A stretch of DNA of 64,000 nt, from NCBI GenBank assembly GCA_046156035.1, contig JBJXEW010000052.1:62001-126000 (forward strand). The letters are read 5' to 3'. A program made the translations under genes and the position numbers. Positions within the stretch are counted from its first letter, which is position 1, and every line of letters starts with the position of its first letter. This DNA is from JAEUIX01 sp046156035 (lineage in GTDB: Bacteria > Planctomycetota > Phycisphaerae > Phycisphaerales > UBA1924). The notes under the pieces are model-generated. The model was given only the letters and a program-made list of their open reading frames with translations, was not told the DNA's origin and made no database searches. Of the stretch, positions 8,559-19,599 are shown in pieces.

Positions 8559-11500
8559 CTATCGGGGCGTGAAATAGCTGGTGATGTAGTCGCCAAGATC
8601 GTCCGGGTTGATCATGCCGTCGCCGTTAAAGTCTGTGACAGGGTCGGGCTGTGGGCTGAAGTACGCCGCGATGAAATCGCCAAGATCGTCCGGGTTGACC
8701 ACGCCGTCTAGGTTCACGTCCAGGCGGCGCAGCGACGTGGTCTCCACCTCGATGCGGAAATCGGTCGGGACCCCGCCCAGCATCCCGTGTCCCACGATGG
8801 CATCGGAAGAATCAAACCCGAGCGCCGTCTTGAACACCCAGCCCGACCCGGTCGGAGCCAGCGCATTGAGATCAAAGGCACCAAACCGATCGATCCACAT
8901 GGTCGCGCGGGATGTCGCCCCCAGGTCGAGGGCGTAGCCGACTGACCACTCGGCCTCGTTGACGGCCAGCGCCGCGCCGACCAGATTGGACGGAGGCCCG
9001 AGTTGCTGGAGGCCCGCTTCATCCATGAAGATCGCGGGGCGTTCCACTTGGTCCAGCGTGTTGCCCGACCCAATTACGCGACCGGCATTGTTGATATCGA
9101 ATGCCCTGCTGGTCACGCCGCCGAGCGTGCCGAGGTCGAGAAGCGCAGCAGGTTGTTCACCGTCGACCGGAGTGTAGCGGAATGCATGCCAAGACCCGTA
9201 AGCAGTCTGTCCATACCCAACGACCTCGCCGAAAGCGTTTGAGCTGGTGACCACGAACGTATCTGAGGACGTGCCGGGTGGTAGCTGCAACGAGATTCCC
9301 TTCTTTTGTCGCCGTGCGGCTATCGCGGCGTCGGCGCTTGGGATGGCCTGGATGGATTTTGCGCGCAACCACGTCGGGGCAGCACTCGGCACGGGGTGGG
9401 AACCCGCCTCGAGCATGCGATGCGGGTTCCCATCAGCGTCTAAGCTCTGGGGTCCTAGTGGGGCTCCAAACGCGCATGCGTCTCCGACTGAGCGTATATC
9501 CAAGCGTCGGTTGCCCAGCACCACCGTCACGTCCGCGTTGTCCACGATACCGTCAAGGTTGATGTCGGCTCGGATGTCCGTCGCCGATGACGTGCCGGAG
9601 AGCACGGTCCCCACTTTGGATAGCACGGCACCTACATCCGAGTTGTTCACGCGCTGATCGCCGGACGAGTCTCCTGTGAGCAGGACGAATGCAAAGCGAC
9701 CATTATCGGGCGACGATCCGCCGCGTGTCAGCAGTATCTCGCGGAGGTCCACGCAGTAGCGTGCTCGCCCAGGCAGAGGGGGGCCAAATACCACCGTGCC
9801 CGTGAGCCCACCGTCGGAGAGTGCTGTAGTAACGCTGGTACCCGTCAGATCAACCGACCCACCATCTGGTGTGCCGCGGGCCCAAATTGCCAGAGACGCT
9901 GGCGTGAACGAATCTGGATTGACCGGCTCGGTAAACCTCACCACGATACGACCCAAGCCGCCCGCGCGCGGGTCGACCGTCTTGCCGTCCGCGGTAACCG
10001 CAATCAGTTGTTCGCCAGCCGGGCCGTGATCTCTGGCCACTCGCAAAGGTGTGAGTGGTGCCGAGCCACTCGACGACGAAAAGACGAGTGTGTACGCGCC
10101 TGTGCCGCCCGTGTCGAACAGGTGCACATATCGCTCGGGCATCCCGACCGTCACGCCTCCCGACCCGTCTCGGTTGATTTTGCTGGTTTGCCACGCGTTC
10201 TTGCCGAGTGTGATGACCTTTCCATCCGAGCGTCGCACCTCCACCAAATGAAGGGCGGCGTTGAAGGGGTCGCTCACACGGATGTAGAAATATCCGTTCG
10301 GAACGCTTCCAGTCGCGAGGGTGGCCCGTTGGGTGGAAGGGTCGACCGCGACATCAAATGTCCGCACTGGAGTCACCGCTAGGACTGGTCCGCTGCTCAA
10401 GTGCACCGTATCGGGCAAATTCAACACATCGGGCACTTGATCGGTTAGAAAATCCGGCAGCCCGTCGTCCGTCTCACCGTCAGCTCTCACCACATGGACC
10501 GTCGGAAATACATCAACCGAATCAATAATTGACAGCCCCGCTTTGCCCAGGCCGTTGAGGTTCTCAAATGTTGCGTGGTACGTGCTGAACTTGCCCTGTA
10601 GCGAAGCGGTGAGCATGAATTGCGCAACGGAGCGCTGGCCAGGCCCGATGTCACCGAAGTTCACCATGAGCGACAGCGTGCCCGGGTTGGCGTTGAGCTC
10701 CGTGCCGGTGATCTTGAAGTCGATCAATAGGTCTCGGTCGTTCTGCACGATTTCGGGCTGGGCCGAAGTAATCCGAACATTCCTGGCACTTCCCGCTCCG
10801 CCATTGGTCACGATCAGGCCCAAAGCAAACGGCACCGCCGGTTCCACTGCTTGCGTGAAGGGGTCATCCGAAAACACCTCGCGCTCAAGAAAATATTTGA
10901 GCCTCAGTGAGGGATTGGGCACCACGGTGATCGCCGCCGCATACAGGGGCACCTGAATGCTCTCGCCAGCCACGCTGTACGCAAAGCTGCCGGAAACGAA
11001 ATACTGCGTCGGGACTATGGGTGCCGCCGCAGACGACGGTACGATGAGCCACTGGAGCGTTCCCTCGGTGCCGGGGCTAACGGCGAGGTTGCCGGGCGAA
11101 CCGCCAAATCCGATAGGCGTGGGAGCGGTGAGCGCAAAGAAGGCCGTTGCATCGTTGCCCGCCGCATCGGTGATGTGCAGGTCGCTCACCACATTGGTGA
11201 GGAGGTCACCTTGCCCGCTATTGGCGATGACGAGCCGAGCACTGAACGCCTCTCGCGTCACTGCGAGTTCTTGATCGATCTGAACTCGGACCTGCGAACA
11301 CACGCCCTGTCCGGAGCTGCGCCGTGTCGCTTGCAACGCATTGTCAGCAGGTCCAATCACGTCGCCCACAGATCCGCCGCCACTTGCCTCCACTCCACGC
11401 ACTATCTCATTAGCAGTGATCACAGCTGGCAGCACATAATCTCTAGCGACGAAATCAATGGACTCTCCATCGGGCACAGCGGACTGATCCACAATCCCTT

Positions 11501-14500
11501 GTTCAGCGTAAACGAGCGTTCGATTATGCCGCTCTACGAATGCTGTGACATCCCGGGGTTCCAACGGTGGAGGAAGTGCCAGCGCTGATAGTTGTGCAAG
11601 CTCGCTATCTGTTATAAATTCACCACCATCGCTGGCCGAATCGATCATCACTTCTAGATGCTGTAGTACGACCAGCAGCAGTGACAGCCCACTCTCGTCG
11701 ACGGCTAGCCACTTGGCCGATCCAAAGACTCTCGCCGTGGGCCGCAATAGCGCTACGAACGTCGCTCGCTGTAGTCGATACGCTGATAATGCCACATCAT
11801 CTGGCGATCCCTCATTAGCCATCCACCGCTCAGGCTCATTACCGCCAAGTAGCTCTTCCAGAAGTGTCAGCTCAGAGCACGGCGCGTCGCCTGGTTGATT
11901 AGTAATGCACTCCACGGGACATTTGGTAGTCACATTACATGAACACTTGAGATAATTATATGCGAGCGCCGCTTCGGCCGTCGGCGGGAATGCTACGCCG
12001 GCTGCGACTGCTGCCCTTACCAAGGCCTTCTTGATCGCCTTCTTCGTCACTTGCCGCTGCACCCACGCCTCAATTCCGGGGTCTTGATCATCTTCAAGAA
12101 AGACAAAATCCGCCAATGGCGATAAAACCAAGTTTGCGGCAGGCACACAGTCGATAAGCGCTTTAATGCACCCGTTGCGACTCGCACAGCACAGCACGGT
12201 CTGCAACCACTCGGGCACTTGGAGTCCGGGCTGCTCCGCTCGCGGAGCGCCACCCTCGCAGTAGAAGCAGAATCCCTGTCCCGTCGGATCTCCTCCCGTG
12301 CCGTTGCCGCCGAGTCCGCCGGATGCAACATTGTGGATGAATCCGTTTACGCCGCCCCCGCCGGTTTGGCCGGCAGGCCCACTTTCACCGCCTCCGCAGC
12401 CCGGCACGCGATAGATGACGGGAAACTGGTATCGACGCTCTGTGCCGCAGAAAAACAGGTGAACAACCTCGGTACCGACGCGCCAGCAACGGACCGTGAC
12501 GCCATCACTGGACCGCGCTGCAAGCGGCATGTACGTCACCGGCACCGTCACCTGGCTGTTTGGCGGCAGCGTGCCAATGTCTCGCACCAGCGCCGTGACT
12601 GACACATTCTCGTCACCGTTCGTGTTGAGGGTCACACTTCGTGCCGCGATGAGACCGCGGTTGCGTACGACGAAATTGACCTGCATTCCCTCGGACGGGA
12701 GGTTGGTCAGGTCGACGAATGGCGGGTCGACGGTGAGTACCGGCGCAGGCACATCGGTCTCGAACGTGGTATCCACCGTGATTCTGTAGCGGTCCTCCGT
12801 CGTGACGGGTACGACGGACCACTCGTAGGTGACGAACTGGCGAGGGAGAAAGGTTTCGAGCGTGTTCGCCCGTGCCGCGTGAACCTCGATCTGGCCGCGG
12901 AAAAGGCCGTGCCGATCTGCGGTGGCCTCGACGTTGTACCTAGCTTCCGGGAGATCGGCAAAGTGCACAAAGCCCATGGCATCGGTCGTTGCGGCTCGAA
13001 CGATCTCGTTGGTGGCTACGTCACGGAGGGTGATGCGGGCGTTGGCAACCTGCGGATTGCCGATGCCGTAGTACGTGAACTCATCGGTGGCGTTGACCGT
13101 CAACGATCCCACGCCCGAGGAGATGCAGGAAATCGAAAACGGAATCGATAGACTGGCGTTGTCGGCATTGACGGCAATGGCGCCGGCGTAGGGCCCAAGT
13201 TCAGTCGATGCTGTGGGCAAGAGCGTGAGCACGATGGCGGCTGACGCATTCGGGGCCAACGAAGGAATGGTGCTTGGAGACGAAAGGAAAAGCCATGGAG
13301 CTGCCGGAACAGCGATGGATAGCGCTCCCGTGGGCCGACCGCCGGTGTTGCGCAAAGTCACTTCGATCGTTCTTTGCTCCCCCCTCACCATGCCCGTAAC
13401 GACGGGCGATGGCGCTGCAATCAACTGGGCCACGGCGGGACCCGCGGCGAGCCTGAGAAGCGCGGTTACGGGATTGGCCGCGCCGCCACTAAACGTGAGG
13501 TTCGCCTGCCCCGTAGTTTCGCTTGCGTTCTGCGCCGTGATCTGGTAGGGCACATCGACAAATCCAAGTGCCGGGAGCGCCAAAGGAGCGTTAGACGTCA
13601 CCTGAATGCCACTGGGTTGGTCCGCAACGACGACTCGTAGATCGTCAATTGGAGCATCCCCGTTGTTGGTAACCCGAATCGTCCCGGTCCGCACCTCGCC
13701 AGGCAGGAGCCGAGTGGTAACTGACTGCGGACTCGCTGTGAAGGCATCGAGCACGAAGGCGCCTTGCCACGAAGGGTCCGGTCCGGCGGGGTGCTTGGCG
13801 AAGAAGCGATACAGCCCGGCCTCGTTGGGCAGGCTGGCAAAGCTAGCTACGAAAGTGCCACCCGCATCGGTCCGGACGCGCTGAACGCGTCGAACGTCGC
13901 GAACTTGCACGACCAAGTCCACGTCCGCATTGGGTGCAGGTTGGTTGTCGGCCAGAAGCCTGGCAGAGCCAGCAAACTGTATCGTTGCCCCCCCGGGCCC
14001 GCGGCTGAACGCCGTGGCCGCGATCGCGGAATACTCGGGCGCGACCACATCGACATAGGCCACCCTCGCGTTGTTGGATTCATCCGTTTCGAGCACCGTG
14101 CCGTTCGGTTGGGGCGACATGCCTGCGTCATCAGTGCGGACCAGAACGCGATAGCGACCAGGTGTGGCTGGGAGAGCAGCGATTGTCGTGTTGGCGTAGC
14201 CGCCCTGAGCACGGATCTGCTCCGTCCGGGTGAACTGCGCAATCTCAGTCAGGCCAATGGAGGACAGTGGGTCCATGCCGCTGTCTGGTCCGAAGTACAC
14301 ACGGTCGGTCCAGCCAGCGTTCACCGTACCGGGCCCGGAATTCACCACGCTGTACGTGACGCTCAGCGGCTGAGACGTGTACCGGTTCGTACCCAGCGCA
14401 ATCATGCTGACCAACAAATCGGGCAGTTGCGGTTGCGAGACCTGGAACGCCGCCGACGCAAGCACATTGTTTCCCCCGCCAGCGGGCTCGTTGATTGTGT

Positions 14501-17500
14501 CCGTGGCGTTTGTCTGCAGGATCAGGTAAAACGTTCCCGCCAATCCCGCAGGAATCACGCTGGCTTCGACACGCGCATAGCTCGTGCCAGCCGCGAGCGA
14601 ACCGGGGCCGGAAAGAGTCCGAACTAGCACGGCAGAGGCATCGAGTGCAGGAGAGCGTGTCAGATAGACTCTGTCTACCCAGCTCCCGTCCGCGGCTGCT
14701 TGTCCCTGATTGCGAACTGTCCAGCTGAACGAGAAGCTCTGCCTGTCTTCTGCGCCGCTCGGAGCGGTGATCGCCGTTGGAATCAGGTCGACCGAGGGCG
14801 TTGGCAGGAGCTCAAATCCCCCTGCAGCGATATTGTTCGTTTCGTCGCGCTCGGCGATCTGATTGCCTGTGTCGGCCAGAGCAACGAGGTAGCGCGTGCC
14901 CTGATCCGTGTAGTTGATTGGAAGCGTGACCTGAACGTCGATCACGACCGTTGCGCCCGCAGCGAGTCCAGTTGGAATCGGGGCCTGCCCAACAAGCGGG
15001 CCTGCGTACTCAGTGGAGGTCGAGAGCAGGATTTCTACGGCTGCAGCCACCGCGGTCGGCGAGGTACCGCTGTTTGCAACCCTGATCGGCACGGTGATTC
15101 CCATTCCCGAGCGAGCTGTCGGCGGCACGGCCACGCTGACGATCGACAGGTCGGGCGCGGCAACGATGACCGGCGTCGGGCCAGCGGAATTGTTGTCATT
15201 GCTGAGCTCAACAATCGTGTGATCGGCGTTTGTCACGACAAAGACATTCACAGCCGAGGCCGCCGAGCCCGCGGGGAGTCGGATGATGGCAGAGCTGTCC
15301 TCGCCGTTGCCGGGTGCAAGTCCCACTCCCGCGCGTTCAGCCAGCACGAGGTCGTCATCATCGCCGAGAGTGGAATTCAACGAGACGATCACGCGATCAA
15401 GCCTGGGATCGCTTACTCGAGCGCCGGCGTTGTAGACGCGCCAACGGACCTCGAACGGTTCGTCGAGCACCGCGGAGTTCGGACCTTGCAATGCCGACAC
15501 GGTCAGGTCAGGGCCTGAGATGTCAAAGGCATCGAGCGAGGCCGCGTTGTTGGTCTCATCCAATTCTCTCACATGGTACAACGCATCAACAGCGACGAAG
15601 AGGTGGTACCCACCGGGCGAAAGGTCCGAGGGAATCGCCACGTCCGCAGTTCGAGCGCTCTCCTCTCCGGGCACCAGCGGCAAGACCGCGGGACGCTCAA
15701 GCAACACACGGTCGTCCGCATTGCCCACCATCGCGTCCAGCGAAAGGATGACGCGGTCGACGTAGCTCTCGACAACGGACCGCTGGCCGATACTCCGCAC
15801 GGTCCATTGGAGATTGGTGGCCTTGCCGATTGTGCCTTGACCAACAGATGTGAGCGCGGCAATCGAGAGGTCCGGCAGGGACACCGCGAACTCGCTCAGC
15901 GGCGATGAATTGTTGGACTCAATGGACTCCTGCACGGCGTTTTCGGCGTCCGCGATTACTACGATCCGGTACGCGCCGGGTTCCAAGGCTGCAGGCAGCG
16001 TCAATTGTCTGACCTGAAGCTGGTTTGCGCCCTGAGCAAGTCCGGGCGGGTTTGCGAAATCGTCAAGCGCAACATCATCCGCGTCGCCGAACACCTCGTT
16101 CCTTGAGAGCACGAGGCGATCAACCCATGACACCAGCACTGGCCGGGTGCCGTCGTTGTGCTGGGCGTATGAAACCGTTAGGGTGCGGCCCGGCGTTGCG
16201 TCGCCGCTCAGCACCACGTCGCTGATCTGAAGGTCCGCCGAGCCGACGTCGATCGCTGCTGGGCTGCTGACCACCTGGCCGCACGGGTTGGTTGCCACAA
16301 GGTCGTAGGAGCCACCATCGGCAAGCGTTGTTTGTGCGACCGTGAGAGTCGGCGTTGTTGCGCCCGAGACGCGAGGTCCGTTGCTGAGAGGAATTGCATC
16401 CTTTCGCCACTGCAGCGACAAGCCGTCGCCAGATGCAGCAGCCGACAGCGAGAACGCCACGCCAAGCGTTGCCGCTTGCCCGCTCGGCTGAGCGGTCATT
16501 GCGGGCACGGTCGTTACCACGACGCTCGCTGTCTGACTGGTTGTACTGCTACAGGCATTCGTGACGACAACGTCGTATTTGCCGGCATCGCCCGGCGTTG
16601 TTGATCCCAAGGAATACATCGCGGCCGTGGCCCCGGGGATTGGCACGCTGTTGCGACGCCACTGGAAGGTCGGCGGCGTCGCTAGCGACGTAGCCACGCT
16701 CAGGCTCAACGGCGACCCTGCACAAACGACCTGAGCCATGGGCTGGGACGTGATTGCGGGCGGTGCTGCCACACTGACCTGCACGGGCGTACACGTTACG
16801 GACGAGCACGCGTTGGTCACGACAACGTCATACTGCCCGCTGGCCGCCACTGTGGCGTTGTTCACGGTGTAGGTTGCGGCCGTCGCACCACCGATGTTCG
16901 AACCATTGCGTCGCCACTGATACTGAACCGGAGTACCGCCGCCCGTTGCGACCGAGAGAGCAAAGGAGCCGCCTTCGCAGAGGCTGGCATCCGTAGGTTG
17001 TGTCGTGATCGTCGGTGGACCAGACACCACCGTGACCAGGGCCGAGTTGCTGGTGGCCACGTTTCCGCAAGGGCCCGTGGCCACCAAGTCGTACGTCCCC
17101 GCATCTTCCGCAAACGCGACCGGAATGGTGTAAGTTGTTTGGGTTGCTCCGTTGATGGAGATGCCGCCATGTCGCCACTGGTAGCTCAGGGATGTACCGG
17201 CCGCCATTGCGGACAGCGTGGTCGAGCCCCCAGTACAAACTGTGCGGTTGGTTGGCTGCTGAAAGATGAGCGGGGGCGCGACCACGCTGAGCGAGGCTGG
17301 AGTGCTGGTTGCCTGGCCGCAGGCATTGGAGGCCACGCAGTCGTATACCGCGGCATCCAATGGCGACACCGACGCGATGGTCAACGTCGGATTCACTTCG
17401 CCGACCAGCGGCAGCGAATCCCGACGCCACTGGTAGCCAATCGGGCTGGTGCCGCTGGCGGCGACGCTGAAGGTGATTGGTGCTCCAGGGCACAGCGCCG

Positions 17501-18716
17501 CACCCACGGGTTGCTGCGTGAGCGTTGTGGCGGTACACGTTGGCGGCACGTTCAATGTCGCCGATCCGTTGAACGTGCAGCCCGGGCCGTCGACTGAGAC
17601 CGAGTACGTCCCGGAGTCGGCGACCACAAGCGTGCTGATCTGGAGCCGCGAAGTGGTCGTGCCGGTGATGCGGGCATCGTCGTGAAGTATGACCCCATCG
17701 TGGAACCAATGGTAAGTGGGGCCAGCCGAAAGCGAGACCGCGTCGGTTGCAAAGACAGCCGTTTGCTCTTCGCCCAAGACCTGCGACGCGGGGGTTACCG
17801 TAGACGGGCATGTGGAGTTGACTACCGCGAAAGTAAATGTCGTATTGGGGAGAGTAAAGTTTGCGCCGTTTGATGCCTGTCCGCCGCCACTGTACCTGAA
17901 GAGGTACCGGCCAGTCTGACCGAACACATTGGCCTGAATTAGGCGCCCCGTCTGGGGTGCGGAGTCAAGGCGCGGGAAGTAGCTCACCTTGTAGTAGTTG
18001 GCAAACGCGCCGTCCAGGCTTGCGCCGTTGATGGTGGCTGCGCCTGCGATCGGACCCGAACCGTTGTAGTTGTCGGTGCTAGGTCCGTAGTCCTCACCGG
18101 TTGTGCCGAAGTTGACCGTGCGCCCGCCCGAAAAATTGAAGACGACCGGGGTGGCCGTGGCATGGTTCGACACGCTACCGTTGTTGGCGTCAGTGTTCGA
18201 ACCATTGGACGCGGCCGACCAACCAGCAAGCGAACCGCGGAAGGGCTGGAAGAGCCCACGGTTCGGCTGGCCGCCAGCCGCGTTGCCGGGCACCTGGGCG
18301 AGGGAGACCGTGCCCTGGTTCAGGCCCTGACCCTGCGAGATGGAATCCACAAGCTGGATACGACCGCCGGTGGTTGCAGACCCCGCGCCTCCCAGACGGC
18401 TGATGCCGAGATTGGCGTCACCTGCGGTGTTCGGCAGGATGCCGACACGGCCCTGATAGGTGATGTCCACGCGGCCGACGTACGTGTTGGTGTTGTACGT
18501 GATCGGATCGGTGTTGTACGTGCTGGTGAGCAGCGTGCCATCCGGGGCGAATCGCTCAATCAAGAAGCGAACCCCCCAGCGTTGGGCCGAGGTTGGGGCG
18601 GCAGAGGCCTGCTGAGCCTGTGTGCCGCTGACTGCGGCGAGCGCAGTGGCCGCGCAGAAAAATGAACGGGCGCTCCAAGAGACTCGCCGGCAAGCCCGGT
18701 GCGAAGCTGTGGTCAT
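8559..18716 (-). CDS. Giant secreted Ig-like/CARDB/dockerin surface protein
   Basis: About 3,385 residues. The start is the ATG at 18716, with a signal peptide (SFFCAATALAAVSGTQAQQA) and a GGGAG box. Order: an N-terminal beta-rich domain (to ~290); six Ig-like repeats with the YQWRR...YDVVVTNAC pattern (~295-825); six CARDB repeats, each starting near 'PDLSI' (~827-1560); carboxypeptidase-regulatory-like and further beta domains; a Gly-rich, Cys-rich segment (~2150-2280); a type I dockerin-like pair of calcium loops (~3020-3075); HAF-type repeats (~3150-3220); and a C-terminal NPDDLGDFIAAYF / NPDDLGDYITSYF pair. This is a surface adhesin or scaffold type. The segment encoded at about 11,350-12,150 looks lower in GC than the flanks and may be a recent insert. 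Confidence 0.9.
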   Translation of the reverse strand: MTTASHRACRRVSWSARSFFCAATALAAVSGTQAQQASAAPTSAQRWGVRFLIERFAPDGTLLTSTYNTDPITYNTNTYVGRVDITYQGRVGILPNTAGDANLGISRLGGAGSATTGGRIQLVDSISQGQGLNQGTVSLAQVPGNAAGGQPNRGLFQPFRGSLAGWSAASNGSNTDANNGSVSNHATATPVVFNFSGGRTVNFGTTGEDYGPSTDNYNGSGPIAGAATINGASLDGAFANYYKVSYFPRLDSAPQTGRLIQANVFGQTGRYLFRYSGGGQASNGANFTLPNTTFTFAVVNSTCPSTVTPASQVLGEEQTAVFATDAVSLSAGPTYHWFHDGVILHDDARITGTTTSRLQISTLVVADSGTYSVSVDGPGCTFNGSATLNVPPTCTATTLTQQPVGAALCPGAPITFSVAASGTSPIGYQWRRDSLPLVGEVNPTLTIASVSPLDAAVYDCVASNACGQATSTPASLSVVAPPLIFQQPTNRTVCTGGSTTLSAMAAGTSLSYQWRHGGISINGATQTTYTIPVAFAEDAGTYDLVATGPCGNVATSNSALVTVVSGPPTITTQPTDASLCEGGSFALSVATGGGTPVQYQWRRNGSNIGGATAATYTVNNATVAASGQYDVVVTNACSSVTCTPVQVSVAAPPAITSQPMAQVVCAGSPLSLSVATSLATPPTFQWRRNSVPIPGATAAMYSLGSTTPGDAGKYDVVVTNACSSTTSQTASVVVTTVPAMTAQPSGQAATLGVAFSLSAAASGDGLSLQWRKDAIPLSNGPRVSGATTPTLTVAQTTLADGGSYDLVATNPCGQVVSSPAAIDVGSADLQISDVVLSGDATPGRTLTVSYAQHNDGTRPVLVSWVDRLVLSRNEVFGDADDVALDDFANPPGLAQGANQLQVRQLTLPAALEPGAYRIVVIADAENAVQESIESNNSSPLSEFAVSLPDLSIAALTSVGQGTIGKATNLQWTVRSIGQRSVVESYVDRVILSLDAMVGNADDRVLLERPAVLPLVPGEESARTADVAIPSDLSPGGYHLFVAVDALYHVRELDETNNAASLDAFDISGPDLTVSALQGPNSAVLDEPFEVRWRVYNAGARVSDPRLDRVIVSLNSTLGDDDDLVLAERAGVGLAPGNGEDSSAIIRLPAGSAASAVNVFVVTNADHTIVELSNDNNSAGPTPVIVAAPDLSIVSVAVPPTARSGMGITVPIRVANSGTSPTAVAAAVEILLSTSTEYAGPLVGQAPIPTGLAAGATVVIDVQVTLPINYTDQGTRYLVALADTGNQIAERDETNNIAAGGFELLPTPSVDLIPTAITAPSGAEDRQSFSFSWTVRNQGQAAADGSWVDRVYLTRSPALDASAVLVRTLSGPGSLAAGTSYARVEASVIPAGLAGTFYLILQTNATDTINEPAGGGNNVLASAAFQVSQPQLPDLLVSMIALGTNRYTSQPLSVTYSVVNSGPGTVNAGWTDRVYFGPDSGMDPLSSIGLTEIAQFTRTEQIRAQGGYANTTIAALPATPGRYRVLVRTDDAGMSPQPNGTVLETDESNNARVAYVDVVAPEYSAIAATAFSRGPGGATIQFAGSARLLADNQPAPNADVDLVVQVRDVRRVQRVRTDAGGTFVASFASLPNEAGLYRFFAKHPAGPDPSWQGAFVLDAFTASPQSVTTRLLPGEVRTGTIRVTNNGDAPIDDLRVVVADQPSGIQVTSNAPLALPALGFVDVPYQITAQNASETTGQANLTFSGGAANPVTALLRLAAGPAVAQLIAAPSPVVTGMVRGEQRTIEVTLRNTGGRPTGALSIAVPAAPWLFLSSPSTIPSLAPNASAAIVLTLLPTASTELGPYAGAIAVNADNASLSIPFSISCISSGVGSLTVNATDEFTYYGIGNPQVANARITLRDVATNEIVRAATTDAMGFVHFADLPEARYNVEATADRHGLFRGQIEVHAARANTLETFLPRQFVTYEWSVVPVTTEDRYRITVDTTFETDVPAPVLTVDPPFVDLTNLPSEGMQVNFVVRNRGLIAARSVTLNTNGDENVSVTALVRDIGTLPPNSQVTVPVTYMPLAARSSDGVTVRCWRVGTEVVHLFFCGTERRYQFPVIYRVPGCGGGESGPAGQTGGGGVNGFIHNVASGGLGGNGTGGDPTGQGFCFYCEGGAPRAEQPGLQVPEWLQTVLCCASRNGCIKALIDCVPAANLVLSPLADFVFLEDDQDPGIEAWVQRQVTKKAIKKALVRAAVAAGVAFPPTAEAALAYNYLKCSCNVTTKCPVECITNQPGDAPCSELTLLEELLGGNEPERWMANEGSPDDVALSAYRLQRATFVALLRPTARVFGSAKWLAVDESGLSLLLVVLQHLEVMIDSASDGGEFITDSELAQLSALALPPPLEPRDVTAFVERHNRTLVYAEQGIVDQSAVPDGESIDFVARDYVLPAVITANEIVRGVEASGGGSVGDVIGPADNALQATRRSSGQGVCSQVRVQIDQELAVTREAFSARLVIANSGQGDLLTNVVSDLHITDAAGNDATAFFALTAPTPIGFGGSPGNLAVSPGTEGTLQWLIVPSSAAAPIVPTQYFVSGSFAYSVAGESIQVPLYAAAITVVPNPSLRLKYFLEREVFSDDPFTQAVEPAVPFALGLIVTNGGAGSARNVRITSAQPEIVQNDRDLLIDFKITGTELNANPGTLSLMVNFGDIGPGQRSVAQFMLTASLQGKFSTYHATFENLNGLGKAGLSIIDSVDVFPTVHVVRADGETDDGLPDFLTDQVPDVLNLPDTVHLSSGPVLAVTPVRTFDVAVDPSTQRATLATGSVPNGYFYIRVSDPFNAALHLVEVRRSDGKVITLGKNAWQTSKINRDGSGGVTVGMPERYVHLFDTGGTGAYTLVFSSSSGSAPLTPLRVARDHGPAGEQLIAVTADGKTVDPRAGGLGRIVVRFTEPVNPDSFTPASLAIWARGTPDGGSVDLTGTSVTTALSDGGLTGTVVFGPPLPGRARYCVDLREILLTRGGSSPDNGRFAFVLLTGDSSGDQRVNNSDVGAVLSKVGTVLSGTSSATDIRADINLDGIVDNADVTVVLGNRRLDIRSVGDACAFGAPLGPQSLDADGNPHRMLEAGSHPVPSAAPTWLRAKSIQAIPSADAAIAARRQKKGISLQLPPGTSSDTFVVTSSNAFGEVVGYGQTAYGSWHAFRYTPVDGEQPAALLDLGTLGGVTSRAFDINNAGRVIGSGNTLDQVERPAIFMDEAGLQQLGPPSNLVGAALAVNEAEWSVGYALDLGATSRATMWIDRFGAFDLNALAPTGSGWVFKTALGFDSSDAIVGHGMLGGVPTDFRIEVETTSLRRLDVNLDGVVNPDDLGDFIAAYFSPQPDPVTDFNGDGMINPDDLGDYITSYFTPR

Positions 18717-18919
18717 GGTTATGGACTCCCGACTGCCTTGGCCTCGACCGCGGTGCCCGTAGGGTGCGCGGCCCTGATGTGCGAGGGCAAACGCACGCCC
18801 CGTGAGCATACTGGCGGTGGGTTCCAGTGGTCTGCGCTCAATCCATCACCCGCGCCGTGATCCAGTGTGTACTAACTTTGCGCCGCTTGGCGGCTGGTGC
18901 CGCCCGAAACGTATGTCGA

Positions 18920-19546
18920 TCACCTTCGCCGTCCATGCCGAAGTGCCGCGGCAAGGCCCAACGCCGACCACGACATATGGGGTGAAGGAACCACAACGAT
19001 GAATGCGAGCCCTTCACCCTGGGTCGTCGGAATCTCGTCAAAGCCATTGGCAAAGGTGTCGGGAACCGCTCGCACCGTGAAGTGCGTTCCGGCCGCGAGA
19101 GACGGGACTCGAAAGCGGATGGTCGCCAGGGTGCCCGTGGAGAACGTGCCGGTGGGCACCACGTTCGAGAGTTCGATGTCGGCGACGTTGGCTGGGTAGC
19201 CAAAGCCGCTGACAAGGTCATCCGTGATCATCACAGGGAGCGTGGCGGCTGCAGGGATGCTGTCGTCAAAGAGTCCACCCGTCTGATAGGGGGGAGACCA
19301 TGCGAATTGCTCCAAGATGAACCCACTCACCGAGAATTCCACACGGCAAACGGCCGAATTGTGCACGTCCGTCGAAACTGGCGACGTCAGAACCAGCGAA
19401 ATGGCCACGTTGTCACCCGGTGCCACAACGGTGGTGGCGCCCAGTCCCAAGACCGGGCTAAGCGTGTAGTCGGCCTTCACGGGCGAACACGCCATAGACA
19501 GCACCACGGACAGGGACCCCACCCCGAGACAATGTGCCACTGACAT
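18920..19546 (-). CDS. Secreted protein with PEP-CTERM-like tail, cohesin-like style
   Basis: A 208-residue exported protein. The ATG at 19546 is chosen because AAGGAGAGG precedes it and the signal peptide (SLSVVLSMACSPVKA) starts there. The mature chain (DNVAISLVL, VCRVEFSV, TLATIRFRVPSLAAGT) has the alternating pattern of a cohesin-like or PEP-CTERM beta-sandwich. It ends in VVVPSPHMSWSALGLAAAL followed by an Arg-rich tail, a PEP-CTERM-like sorting signal. The gene lies upstream of the giant Ig/CARDB gene on the same strand with a 203-bp gap holding a small GCCGC-TTG-GCGGC dyad (18882-18894). A cohesin-like partner beside a dockerin-bearing protein would make sense, but the cohesin match is by style only. 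Confidence 0.75.
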   Translation of the reverse strand: MSVAHCLGVGSLSVVLSMACSPVKADYTLSPVLGLGATTVVAPGDNVAISLVLTSPVSTDVHNSAVCRVEFSVSGFILEQFAWSPPYQTGGLFDDSIPAAATLPVMITDDLVSGFGYPANVADIELSNVVPTGTFSTGTLATIRFRVPSLAAGTHFTVRAVPDTFANGFDEIPTTQGEGLAFIVVVPSPHMSWSALGLAAALRHGRRR

Positions 19547-19599
19547 AGGAACCTCTCCTTCCACTCCATCAAGATCGGCGCGGACTCCACGCGTCCCTG

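Noticed and set aside
18882..18894. GCCGC-TTG-GCGGC stem as a terminator of the secreted-protein gene
   Set aside because: The stem is short and no T-rich run follows on the transcribed strand, so termination cannot be supported.
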